Below are positions 1-6,235 of a DNA stretch of 44,884 nucleotides, one piece after another. The notes under the pieces were generated by a model that did not search any database, was not told the DNA's origin, and saw only the letters and a program-made list of their open reading frames with translations. The DNA is from UBA1206 sp045600105 (GTDB taxonomy: Bacteria > Bacillota > Clostridia > Oscillospirales > CAG-382): NCBI GenBank assembly GCA_045600105.1, contig JAZRXG010000011.1:1-44884 (forward strand). The letters are read 5' to 3'. The first letter of the stretch is position 1, and the number at the start of each line of letters is the position of its first letter. The translations under genes and the position numbers were made by a program.

Positions 1-697
1 TAGAGCCGCTCACGGAGAGCGTCTCGTTGATGATCTGATTCATTTCATCGCGCTTTTCCTGCCCGACCGTGGCCAGCTTGTAGCGGGTCTTTCCCACGGA
101 TTTCGTGGGCAGAACGAGCAGCGGGATAACGGCGATGCCTACGATGGCAAGCTTCCAGCTCATGGTGAACAGCGCCACGAGCGTCGTCACGAGAGTGGCG
201 ATGTTGGAAACGATTGACGAAAGCGTGCCGGAAACGACCGAGCTGACGCCCGAAATGTCGGTGTCCATACGCGTCATGATGTCGCCCTGCTTTTCGGACG
301 TGAAGAAGGCGTGCGGCATATATAACAGATGGTTGTACATCTGGTTGCGCATATCGCAGATGATGCGTTGCGAGATCCACGCGTTTATGTAATTTTCGGC
401 AACGCCGATGAGCTGGCTGAGCAGCATCGTGCAGAACGCGGCGATGAGCAGCTTGACGAGCAGCGTCAGGTCTTTGCCGACGAGCGCTTCGTCAACGATC
501 TTTCCGGTGATGATCGACGGAAGGAGTCCGACGACCGACGCGACGAGTATCGTCACGAAAACGATGGCAAACTGCAGTCTGTAGGGCTTGAGGTACGAAA
601 GTATGCGTTTGAGCAGCGACTTCGTCACCTTGGGCATATTGTTTTTTTCTTCGTCTGTAAGAAATCCTCTGGGACCCAAAGAATTCATACCGGGCAT
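1..697 (-). CDS. ABC exporter, transmembrane part (3' end outside window)
   Basis: The first 232 residues of an ABC-type exporter half-transporter (fused permease-ATPase family) are read leftward out of the window. The protein opens MPGMNSLGPRG, and several long hydrophobic helices follow, for example around residues 35-60 and 75-95, with the exporter-type segment MPHAFFTSEKQGDIMTRM (F-x-x-x-x-x-G-D-I/L-x-x-R) that marks the first intracellular loop. The ATPase domain, with Walker A and signature motif, would lie beyond base 1. The start at 697 is chosen because GAGG lies a normal distance upstream and a TTGAAA-17-TATAAT promoter sits at 733-761. Such proteins export lipids, peptides or drugs; the substrate cannot be told. 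They often work as a heterodimer with an adjacent second half-transporter, which may lie outside the window. Confidence 0.9.
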   Translation of the reverse strand, partial: MPGMNSLGPRGFLTDEEKNNMPKVTKSLLKRILSYLKPYRLQFAIVFVTILVASVVGLLPSIITGKIVDEALVGKDLTLLVKLLIAAFCTMLLSQLIGVAENYINAWISQRIICDMRNQMYNHLLYMPHAFFTSEKQGDIMTRMDTDISGVSSVVSGTLSSIVSNIATLVTTLVALFTMSWKLAIVGIAVIPLLVLPTKSVGKTRYKLATVGQEKRDEMNQIINETLSVSGS

Positions 698-732
698 TTT
701 ACATCATCCTCTTTTTGTTGGATTATTGATTT

Positions 733-761
733 ATTATATCACGTATTTTTCGCCATTTCAA
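733..761 (-). promoter_or_regulatory. sigma-A promoter of the ABC exporter
   Basis: On the minus strand TTGAAA (756-761) and TATAAT (733-738) are separated by 17 bases, with the extended -10 element TGA. It lies in the short gap after the U32-like gene, so the exporter is likely its own transcription unit. Confidence 0.75.
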
Positions 762-772
762 TACAAAATTCA

Positions 773-1666
773 TCAGAAAAGGTCAAGAGTGCCGTCAAGA
801 TATATTTCCTCGCGCACTTTCAGACGGTATTCCGGACGCGTGAGATAGTGGAGCAGGAATTCGAGTATCACCGCGCTGCCGAGCGTGCGGCCCTCGAGCT
901 TGAAATGCGAGAATCCCTGCGGCAGATAGGTCTTGTCGATGTCGTCTCTGCCGATGAACGCGGGATTTTCCATCGCCTTTGAAAAACGGTAGCCTCGCCT
1001 TCCTTCGGGCGACGCGCAAACGTGGTCCGGGCATGGCTCGCCGAGATTCTTGCGGCTGACGTTTTCGTAACATTCTCTGCGCGACGCGCAGCCGAAATCG
1101 CAGCATTCGTTGCACAGAAACTCGACCTTTGCTTTTTCGGCGTCCGAAAGGGAAGAAAGCAGTTCAAATCGTTTGTTCAGGCGGAAATCCGGCACCACGT
1201 AACGGAAATCGGGTCTGTTCAGTTCGTTCACGAGGCCGTCGGGGGACGTCAGGACCTTGGTGGTCGACGACACGAAATAAAACGACGGATAACGGCTTTT
1301 TATGCAGTCGAGAAGCAGGTCGGAATGTATCACGACGCCGCTTTGCGTTTTGGCTTTTTCGGCGAACGTCCCGCAGAGGGAATTGCATTTTCTGTCGTCA
1401 AGGTGCTCGGCACGAAGGAGCGAATTGCTGAACGTGAGCTCGGCGGATATGCCGTATTCGTTGAGCAGGGCAATGACGTTTCTCGCGTCGTCGCCGCCGT
1501 ATCCGACGCGTCCGCCGCCCCAGATACAGTCGGCGGGAGCGCCGTAGACCGAGCCGATGACCGAATCGTAAAACCATTCGTTCTTTTCGTAAAACAGCCT
1601 GAAAAAGACTTTGTAAAAGTCGTAAAACTCAAAAAGCCCCGGGAGATGAAATATCGGCTTGCTCAT
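773..1666 (-). CDS. U32-peptidase-like Fe-S/TIM-barrel protein
   Basis: A 297-residue cytosolic protein. It resembles the U32 peptidase / UbiU-YhbU superfamily: an N-terminal half with G-G-G-R and S-N-S-L-L segments, a middle part ending Y-V-V-P-D-F-R-L-N, and the motif F-K-L-E-G-R near residue 255, which matches the F-K-I-E-G-R signature of U32 proteins. A cysteine-rich stretch (CNECC, then C, C, C, C within about 40 residues, roughly 185-225) could bind an iron-sulfur cluster, as seen in UbiU/UbiV. Its ATG (1666) overlaps the stop of the upstream cyclase gene as ATGA, so the two are translationally coupled. The frame stays open upstream of 1666, but that part is inside the cyclase gene and has no ribosome site. 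The substrate is unknown; a role in tRNA or cofactor hydroxylation is only a family-level guess. Confidence 0.75.
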   Translation of the reverse strand: MSKPIFHLPGLFEFYDFYKVFFRLFYEKNEWFYDSVIGSVYGAPADCIWGGGRVGYGGDDARNVIALLNEYGISAELTFSNSLLRAEHLDDRKCNSLCGTFAEKAKTQSGVVIHSDLLLDCIKSRYPSFYFVSSTTKVLTSPDGLVNELNRPDFRYVVPDFRLNKRFELLSSLSDAEKAKVEFLCNECCDFGCASRRECYENVSRKNLGEPCPDHVCASPEGRRGYRFSKAMENPAFIGRDDIDKTYLPQGFSHFKLEGRTLGSAVILEFLLHYLTRPEYRLKVREEIYLDGTLDLF

Positions 1667-2256
1667 ATTTCGTCCCACAGTATCGCTCTGCACGGAGCGC
1701 CGTCGGCGTGACCGAGGTTGAGAGGGGAGGCGCAAAGCGTGTATACGCCGTCGGGAACGGCACCGAGACGAATGCCCTCGAGCAGGACTATTTCTTTTTC
1801 AAGCAGGATGAGGTGCACCCGCATCGGCGCGTCCTCGGGACCGACTGTCTGCGATTCGTTGCCGATAAGGTCGATCCCCGCTTCCGCGAACACCTTTGCG
1901 GCTTCCGCCGTTACCACTGCTTTGCCTTTGAGCAGTATCTTTTTTGCCGCTTTTTCGTCCGCTTCTTTTGCTTTTTTCAGTATCTCTCTCGCGTCCGTCT
2001 CCGTAACGTCGCCGTCGTGCGTCACTACGAAAGCCCTGCCGACGAATTTTTCGGGCGCGATGCCGTTTATTCCTTTTCCGTCTTTGTAAAAATGATAAGG
2101 CGCGTCAACGTGCGTTCCGTTGTGGGCGCACATCGAAAACGCGGTCAGATTATAGAGCGAGCCGTTTTCAATGCTGTATACCGTCATTTTTTCGGGCTTT
2201 GGGTCGCCCGGAAAAACGGCACATTCAAAAAGCGGCTGGGTTATGTCGTAGATCAT
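1663..2256 (-). CDS. Cyclase family protein (kynurenine formamidase-like)
   Basis: A 197-residue member of the cyclase / kynurenine formamidase (KynB-like) metal-dependent hydrolase family. The diagnostic metal-binding motif H-x-G-T-H-x-D-x-P-x-H is present at residues 45-55 (HNGTHVDAPYH). The start MIYDITQP resembles the family N-terminus (…D-I-T-x-P…). Length is normal for the family (about 200-260). The ATG at 2256 has GGAGG eight bases upstream and its own promoter at 2294-2322. The downstream gene overlaps by four bases. Family members hydrolyse N-formylkynurenine or other amide/lactone substrates; no tryptophan-degradation genes are nearby, so the true substrate is open. Confidence 0.9.
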   Translation of the reverse strand: MIYDITQPLFECAVFPGDPKPEKMTVYSIENGSLYNLTAFSMCAHNGTHVDAPYHFYKDGKGINGIAPEKFVGRAFVVTHDGDVTETDAREILKKAKEADEKAAKKILLKGKAVVTAEAAKVFAEAGIDLIGNESQTVGPEDAPMRVHLILLEKEIVLLEGIRLGAVPDGVYTLCASPLNLGHADGAPCRAILWDEI

Positions 2257-2293
2257 ATTCGTTTTCCTCCCAAAAGCAAAACTTATCAGCCTC

Positions 2294-2322
2294 AGTATAC
2301 ACGCGCCGTATCGTATTTGCAA
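2294..2322 (-). promoter_or_regulatory. sigma-A promoter of the cyclase/U32-like operon
   Basis: Minus-strand TTGCAA (2317-2322), 17-base spacer, TATACT (2294-2299), leading into the GGAGG ribosome site of the cyclase. It is divergent from the TetR promoter about 70 bases away, so the TetR protein could act on both directions. Confidence 0.7.
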
Positions 2323-2389
2323 GAGAAAAATGCGCTTTCCGATTTCGTAAAGCGCGTTTTTGCGGCGAAAATAAAAAACGTGCAGCCTA

Positions 2390-2418
2390 TTGACAAGTGA
2401 CCATTTGGTCACTATAAT
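2390..2418 (+). promoter_or_regulatory. sigma-A promoter of tetR-like gene
   Basis: A perfect consensus TTGACA (2390-2395), 17-base spacer, TATAAT (2413-2418). The spacer is itself filled by an operator palindrome, so a bound repressor would block RNA polymerase directly. Confidence 0.9.
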
Positions 2419-2439
2419 GGAAGGTGTCCAAACGGTCAC
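2397..2439 (+). promoter_or_regulatory. Paired TetR operator palindromes
   Basis: GTGACCATTTGGTCAC at 2397-2412 is a perfect inverted repeat (GTGACCA-TT-TGGTCAC) lying exactly between the -35 and -10 boxes. A second, imperfect copy GTGTCCAAACGGTCAC lies at 2424-2439, just downstream of the -10. The centres are 27 bases apart. Spacing and symmetry suit two TetR dimers; autorepression by the adjacent gene product is inferred. Confidence 0.8.
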
Positions 2440-2460
2440 GTTGGTTTTGAGGAGGTTGTT

Positions 2461-3081
2461 ATGGAAAACACCACGAAAGAAAAAATACTCGATTCCGCCC
2501 TCGTAAGCTTTGCCGAAAACGGATACAAGGGAACCAATCTGCGCGACCTGGCTTCCGGAATGGGGCTCAGCAAGTCTGCCTTGTATAAGCATTTCACGAG
2601 CAAAGAGGATATATGGAACGCCGTCATCGACCGGATGGAGGATTATTATATTTCTCGCTTCGGCTCTCCCGAACAAACGCCGCCGTCTCCGAAGTCCTGC
2701 GAGGAACTGATCGCCATGACCATGCGGATGCTTGATTTTACCATGCACGACAAAAGGGTGATACTGACGAGGCAGCTCCTTCTCAAGGAGCAGTTCCGTG
2801 ACGAAAGGGCGCGGCATTTTGCCACTCTCCACTTTCTTACCGGCACAAAGGACATCTACACGAAAATTTTCGCGGAAATGATGGAAAACGGGATCCTGAA
2901 AAAAGACGATCCCGAGCTTCTCGCGTTTGAATTCACCGCTCCGATCACGGCGCTCATCCACTACTGCGACCGCGAAAGAGAAAAAGAGCCGGAGATCCTG
3001 CGGCAGATCGAAGCGTTCGTGAAGCATTTTATTGAGATGCACCGGAAAACAAATCAGAAGGAAGAAAGCAAAAGAATATGA
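2461..3081 (+). CDS. TetR/AcrR family transcriptional regulator
   Basis: A 206-residue one-component repressor. The N-terminal 50 residues form the TetR helix-turn-helix: K-E-K-I-L-D-S-A-L at the start, F-A-E-N-G-Y-K-G-T-N-L-R-D-L-A and the recognition-helix region S-K-S-A-L-Y-K-H-F. The remainder is helical and probably binds a small ligand. GGAGG lies just upstream of the ATG. Two operator-like palindromes in its own promoter suggest autorepression. Downstream, a decayed acetyltransferase starts right at its stop codon, so the original target operon may have been partly lost; the 41-residue membrane peptide and GyrI-like gene follow. Confidence 0.92.
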   Translation: MENTTKEKILDSALVSFAENGYKGTNLRDLASGMGLSKSALYKHFTSKEDIWNAVIDRMEDYYISRFGSPEQTPPSPKSCEELIAMTMRMLDFTMHDKRVILTRQLLLKEQFRDERARHFATLHFLTGTKDIYTKIFAEMMENGILKKDDPELLAFEFTAPITALIHYCDREREKEPEILRQIEAFVKHFIEMHRKTNQKEESKRI

Positions 3082-3100
3082 GCAAATACACAACTTTTGA

Positions 3101-3310
3101 TTTATTGTATCAAAAATATCTTTCCTGTATCCGGAATACAGAGGGACGGGGCTTGCGCTGCAGCTGTTGTCTGCCGCAAAAGAGCGGGCTTATCTTGCCG
3201 GAGCAAGGTGTATGTGGGCAGAACACGGTACGGCGAATCCCAACGCCCGCGGATTCCGGAATAAATATTTCACAACGTACCAGTATGAATTGGTAAGACG
3301 GATCGGATAA
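3101..3310 (+). pseudogene. GNAT acetyltransferase remnant
   Basis: One reading frame from 3101 to the stop at 3308-3310 encodes about 69 residues with a clear GNAT C-terminal half: YPEYRGTGLALQ (acetyl-CoA-binding motif A, R/Q-x-x-G-x-G/A), then A-R-C-M-W-A-E-H-G-T-A-N-P-N-A-R-G-F and K-Y-F-T-T-Y-Q-Y-E-L-V-R-R-I. The N-terminal half is missing: a TGA lies just upstream in frame. An ATG at 3078 overlapping the TetR stop opens a different frame. This is best read as a truncated, frameshifted gene that once followed the TetR gene. Confidence 0.7.
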
Positions 3311-3325
3311 GGAGAAATATTACGT

Positions 3326-3451
3326 ATGAAAAACGTTATGGATTTTCTGTCCGCGGCACTGCCGTGGATATGTATGGGGCTGGCATCGGCGGTATTTTTT
3401 GCGCTGTATGCCGTTAAAGAGGAAAACAGGAACAATGATGACAAAAACTGA
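3326..3451 (+). CDS. Small single-span membrane protein (41 aa)
   Basis: ATG at 3326 with AAGGAG upstream, stop at 3449-3451. The 41-residue product begins MKNVMDFLSAALPWICMG, has one hydrophobic span (about residues 6-30) and a charged tail rich in Glu, Asn, Asp and Lys. Short proteins of this shape (a short N-terminal helix, then A-L-P-W-x-C-M-G-L, a single span, and a polar tail) are frequent in Clostridia; their function is unknown. It lies between the GNAT remnant and the GyrI-like gene on the same strand and may be co-transcribed with tetR. Confidence 0.65.
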   Translation: MKNVMDFLSAALPWICMGLASAVFFALYAVKEENRNNDDKN

Positions 3452-3481
3452 AAATATCAAAAAAGAAACGGGGACATGACG

Positions 3482-4234
3482 ATGAACGCAACATACGAAC
3501 ACAAAAACGATCTGACTTTTATCGGTTTTCACACCGAGATCGCACCAAACGAGGGGTATCAAAAATGCCCCGAATTCTGGGAGACGGAATACAATGAAAA
3601 ATATGCCCGCCTCTGGCAGACGATGAAGCCCGAAACGCCGGTCGAAGAAGCGATCATCGCAAACGGCATCGGTATGTTTGCCGTCTGCGCCGACGGAGAT
3701 GACGGATTTTCCTATTGGATAGCCGGACTTTACAACGGCGGCGGCGTGCCGGAGGGGCTCGAGCTTTTCACCTTCCCCGAATGCGACTGGGCGGTCTTTA
3801 CGGCAAAAGGTCCTCTCCCCGAGTCTTTGCAGTCGCTCAACACACAGGTGTGGAACGAATGGGCACCGAACATAAAAACAATGTATGAAATCGGCGCTTC
3901 ATCCATTGAATTCTATTCGGCAGGAAATCCGCGCTCCCCGGATTACGAATGCGGCATTTGGGTGCCGATAAAGAAAAAGACAGATCTGAAAATCTGTCAG
4001 AGCTGCGGGATGCCGATGGAATCGGAGGATGTTTTCGGTACAAACGCCGACGGCAGTCTGAACGAAGATTATTGCAAATACTGCTATGTGAAGGGCGAAT
4101 TTACCGACAAGGTCTCTATGGAAGAATATATCGAAATGTGCAGTCAGTACGGCGCGCAGGCGGGCATGACCAACGAAGAGATGAAAGCGTACTGCGAAAA
4201 GCTGTTCCCGACGCTGAAGCGTTGGAAAAAGTGA
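3482..4234 (+). CDS. GyrI-like effector-binding domain fused to zinc ribbon
   Basis: A 250-residue cytosolic protein. Residues about 1-160 resemble the GyrI-like / AraC effector-binding fold, with the typical opening about I-G-F-H-T-E, an E-F-W segment, a G-I-G-M-F-A-V-C strand, F-P-x-C-D-W-A-V-F (the family's P-x-x-x-W-A-x-F) and a C-terminal C-G-I-W-V-P-I strand. Residues about 165-205 form a zinc ribbon: C-Q-S-C-G-M-P-M … C-K-Y-C. This domain pair is common in Clostridia and Bacteroidia, where it is thought to sense amphipathic drugs or ligands. ATG at 3476 is also possible, but the GGGG motif is better spaced for 3482. It may act with the upstream TetR regulator. Confidence 0.85.
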   Translation: MNATYEHKNDLTFIGFHTEIAPNEGYQKCPEFWETEYNEKYARLWQTMKPETPVEEAIIANGIGMFAVCADGDDGFSYWIAGLYNGGGVPEGLELFTFPECDWAVFTAKGPLPESLQSLNTQVWNEWAPNIKTMYEIGASSIEFYSAGNPRSPDYECGIWVPIKKKTDLKICQSCGMPMESEDVFGTNADGSLNEDYCKYCYVKGEFTDKVSMEEYIEMCSQYGAQAGMTNEEMKAYCEKLFPTLKRWKK

Positions 4235-4238
4235 CGCC

Positions 4239-4715
4239 GTGATCGCCAACTGTATCACAGTCAGCAGGATATTGTTTTCGCTGACGCTGCTTGCTCTTTT
4301 TCCGCGTTCTCCGCTTTTTGTGCCGCTTTATCTTTTGTGCGGCGTGACCGACGTGCTTGACGGCTTTGCCGCCCGAAAGCTGCACACCGAGAGCGAAAAA
4401 GGAGAAGTGCTCGACAGCGCGGCGGACCTGGTTTTCACGTCGGTTTACGCCGTGAAGATACTGCCGCTTTTGTCACTTCCGCTTTGGGTCGGGATATGGA
4501 CGGCGGTCATCGGGGCGGCAAAGATCACGGGCATCATTATTGCAGGCAAAAAAGGAAACAGATTGTCGATCGAGCACTCGTCAGGCAATAAGCTTACGGG
4601 GATTTTGCTGTTTCTTCTGCCGTTTTCGGCTTTCATCACCGATGTGAAATACGCCGCGCTGCTTGTGTGTTCCGCCGCGACGCTTACCGTGTTCAAAGAA
4701 ATAAAACGGATTTAA
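4239..4715 (+). CDS. CDP-alcohol phosphatidyltransferase family protein
   Basis: A 158-residue integral membrane enzyme of the phosphatidylglycerophosphate/phosphatidylserine synthase family. The complete catalytic signature D-x2-D-G-x2-A-R-x8-G-x3-D-x3-D is present at about residues 39-64 (TDVLDGFAARK … GEVLDSAAD). Several hydrophobic spans follow. It starts with GTG four bases after the upstream stop, so it is probably translationally coupled. Length is at the short end for the family (about 170-200), which fits the PgsA-like group. The acceptor alcohol (glycerol phosphate, inositol, serine) cannot be deduced. Confidence 0.88.
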   Translation: MIANCITVSRILFSLTLLALFPRSPLFVPLYLLCGVTDVLDGFAARKLHTESEKGEVLDSAADLVFTSVYAVKILPLLSLPLWVGIWTAVIGAAKITGIIIAGKKGNRLSIEHSSGNKLTGILLFLLPFSAFITDVKYAALLVCSAATLTVFKEIKRI

Positions 4716-4742
4716 GAAAACGCGAACAAGGAGAGGGTAATC

Positions 4743-4922
4743 ATGACGGAAAAAGCAAAAATCGACGTGATGACGGAGAATATGATATAATGGGCGGAAA
4801 ACGAGATCGGAAACGCGTCATACGCGGGCTGGTGTCTGGGTTTCACAGAAGACTCGCTCGAGCAGAGCGGCGATAATGAAATATCCGGCGGCGACAGCGC
4901 GAAGGGATCGAGAAACGGCTGA
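4743..4922 (+). pseudogene. Short reading frame interrupted by an in-frame TAA
   Basis: An ATG at 4743 with a strong AAGGAG site opens a 59-codon frame that is interrupted by TAA at 4788-4790 after 15 codons, then continues W-A-E-N-E-I-G-N-A-S-Y-A-G-W-C-L-G-F-T-E-D-S-L-E to a second stop at 4920-4922. The second part looks protein-like (the pattern I-G-N-x-x-Y-A-G-x-C-L-x-F resembles the start of secreted cell-wall hydrolase-like proteins), so this is probably the remains of a gene. The alternative is that the first 15 codons are a true micro-ORF. Confidence 0.4.
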
Positions 4923-4946
4923 AAAGCAAAAGCTTTTCAGCCGTTT
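4913..4946 (+). terminator. 15-bp hairpin, probable terminator
   Basis: AAACGGCTGAAAAGC (4913-4927) pairs perfectly with GCTTTTCAGCCGTTT (4932-4946) around a 4-base loop. The following sequence (GTCAATTT) has only a weak T-run, so termination may be partial. It closes the run that starts with the GyrI-like gene. Confidence 0.6.
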
Positions 4947-4949
4947 GTC

Positions 4950-5240
4950 AATTTACGGGGCGCGTTTTTTCTGTTCGATACGTAGCCACACGAAAACAAT
5001 GGAGGTATCGGTCATGAGTTTTGGACGGTCCGTTTTTTTGCGAAGCAAAACAGATAGTTAAAATGAAACTTGGGCTTTTTTGGTTTTCATAATATTCATC
5101 CTGATTCATTACAGCAAACGAAGGACGACATTTCAACATTTTTTCACGTCATGCGGCACAAGCGGCGCATATTCAAATATAATACATATATTGTTCATAA
5201 AAAAGTTACACAAAAACGTGCCGAAAACGCCGAAAAATAC
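4950..5240. other. AT-rich intergenic stretch without a convincing gene
   Basis: Only very short frames are present, including a 15-codon one at 5014 behind GGAGG with no recognisable similarity. The part next to the following promoters is AT-rich. I see no tRNA, riboswitch or repeat here. Confidence 0.4.
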
Positions 5241-5269
5241 TCAACATCCTGATTTTGACGGTTTATACT
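5241..5269 (+). promoter_or_regulatory. Promoter A of the AAA+ cluster (shared design)
   Basis: AAAAATAC immediately precedes TCAACA (5241-5246), then a 17-base spacer with a T-rich core and TATACT (5264-5269). The same arrangement recurs at 5318-5346 and 9559-9587. Confidence 0.6.
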
Positions 5270-5317
5270 GTCTGCGTTAAATGAAAAACGAGCGAAAACG
5301 ACTTCTTCAAAAAATAC

Positions 5318-5346
5318 CCGACGTTTTGTTTTCGCCGTTTTATAAT
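5318..5346 (+). promoter_or_regulatory. Promoter B of the AAA+ cluster (shared design)
   Basis: AAAATAC (5311-5317) directly followed by CCGACG (5318-5323), 17-base spacer with TTGTTTTC, TATAAT (5341-5346). It is in tandem with promoter A, 77 bases downstream. A GCGAAAAC / GTTTTCGC inverted repeat overlaps it (5292-5335). Confidence 0.6.
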
Positions 5347-5385
5347 GCAGAAGATAACACGAATTTTTATGAAAGAGGGTGATCT

Positions 5386-5441
5386 ATGATAAAATAAACG
5401 CGACAATACGTCGCTCCTCAGCTTTCATCAGTCATGAAAGC
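5386..5441 (+). promoter_or_regulatory. Leader with three-codon micro-ORF and hairpin
   Basis: Behind promoter B a strong AAAGAGGGTG ribosome site is followed by ATG ATA AAA TAA (5386-5397), a three-residue reading frame. A perfect hairpin follows: GCTTTCAT (5421-5428) with ATGAAAGC (5434-5441). The leader to the first gene is about 240 bases long. This could be an attenuation or translation-control leader; nothing matches a known riboswitch. Confidence 0.35.
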
Positions 5442-5594
5442 GAAAGAACATTGACAATTGAATAAAAGCACAGATGCCGAAAAAAGACCTGAAACTGCCA
5501 TTCCGCGAACAGAGCGGGATGCTTGCCGAACGAATCCGACGTTTCGCCGGAGCGTAAACCGAATATGATTTTAATTTATGAAAGGAAATGATAA

Positions 5595-6188
5595 ATGAAT
5601 TACACGATAGAAGAAAAGAGTTTTATATGCGCGAACAGACCCATGATAAAAATCGAAAATATCGGCTTTGAAGCCTTCTGCGCTTGCGAAGGGGAAGACG
5701 GTCCCGATATGCAGGGGTTCGCGGCGTTCCTCCGCGAAGAAGCGGTCGAAGCCGAAAATGCCGGAATGGTTTCCGAAGGCGCAGCCGTCACGTTCCGCTT
5801 CCGCGATATGGGGGCTCCGATGGAGCAGAAGTACGTAAGCTTCCATGGGGAAGCCCAGTTCTTTGACGACGAAGCGGAAGAGTTCGGCGATTACGTGTTC
5901 GACGCTCCCGAATACGTTTTTGAAGCCGTCGCCGACGCTGACGGCAGATTTGAAGTGACGGTCCCCATGTGGATAGGCCCGATGCCCGACGGCGATGAGC
6001 TGACGCTCGACAGACTGAAAAGAAACCACGCCCGGTTCCGATTCGACGGCGTCGTGGTCGGCAATCAGTTCGTCGGCGAGCAGTTCGGCGTCGTCGGCGG
6101 GTTTTCAGACGCTTCTGACGGCGAAAAAGCAGAAAAAGAGAGCGTCCGTTATTTCCTTTCGCCCGATACCGAAGAAGACGAAGACTGA
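5595..6188 (+). CDS. Unknown acidic protein (197 aa)
   Basis: Not recognised. The 197-residue product is cytosolic (no signal or membrane segment) and strongly acidic, with many Glu/Asp in the middle and at the very end (…S-P-D-T-E-E-D-E-D). It is rich in Phe, Gly and Val and reads like a beta-rich domain (E-G-A-A-V-T-F-R-F, K-Y-V-S-F-H-G-E-A, R-F-E-V-T-V-P-M-W-I-G-P). The ATG has AAAGGAAATG just upstream and the frame keeps the window's usual codon style. It is the first gene of an AAA+ cluster, 47 bases ahead of the ATPase; a substrate-like or regulatory partner of that ATPase is a context guess only. Confidence 0.75.
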   Translation: MNYTIEEKSFICANRPMIKIENIGFEAFCACEGEDGPDMQGFAAFLREEAVEAENAGMVSEGAAVTFRFRDMGAPMEQKYVSFHGEAQFFDDEAEEFGDYVFDAPEYVFEAVADADGRFEVTVPMWIGPMPDGDELTLDRLKRNHARFRFDGVVVGNQFVGEQFGVVGGFSDASDGEKAEKESVRYFLSPDTEEDED

Positions 6189-6235
6189 ACGAAACGAAAA
6201 AACGCGGACCGAAAAGAAAGAGAGGGTGATTTGAT

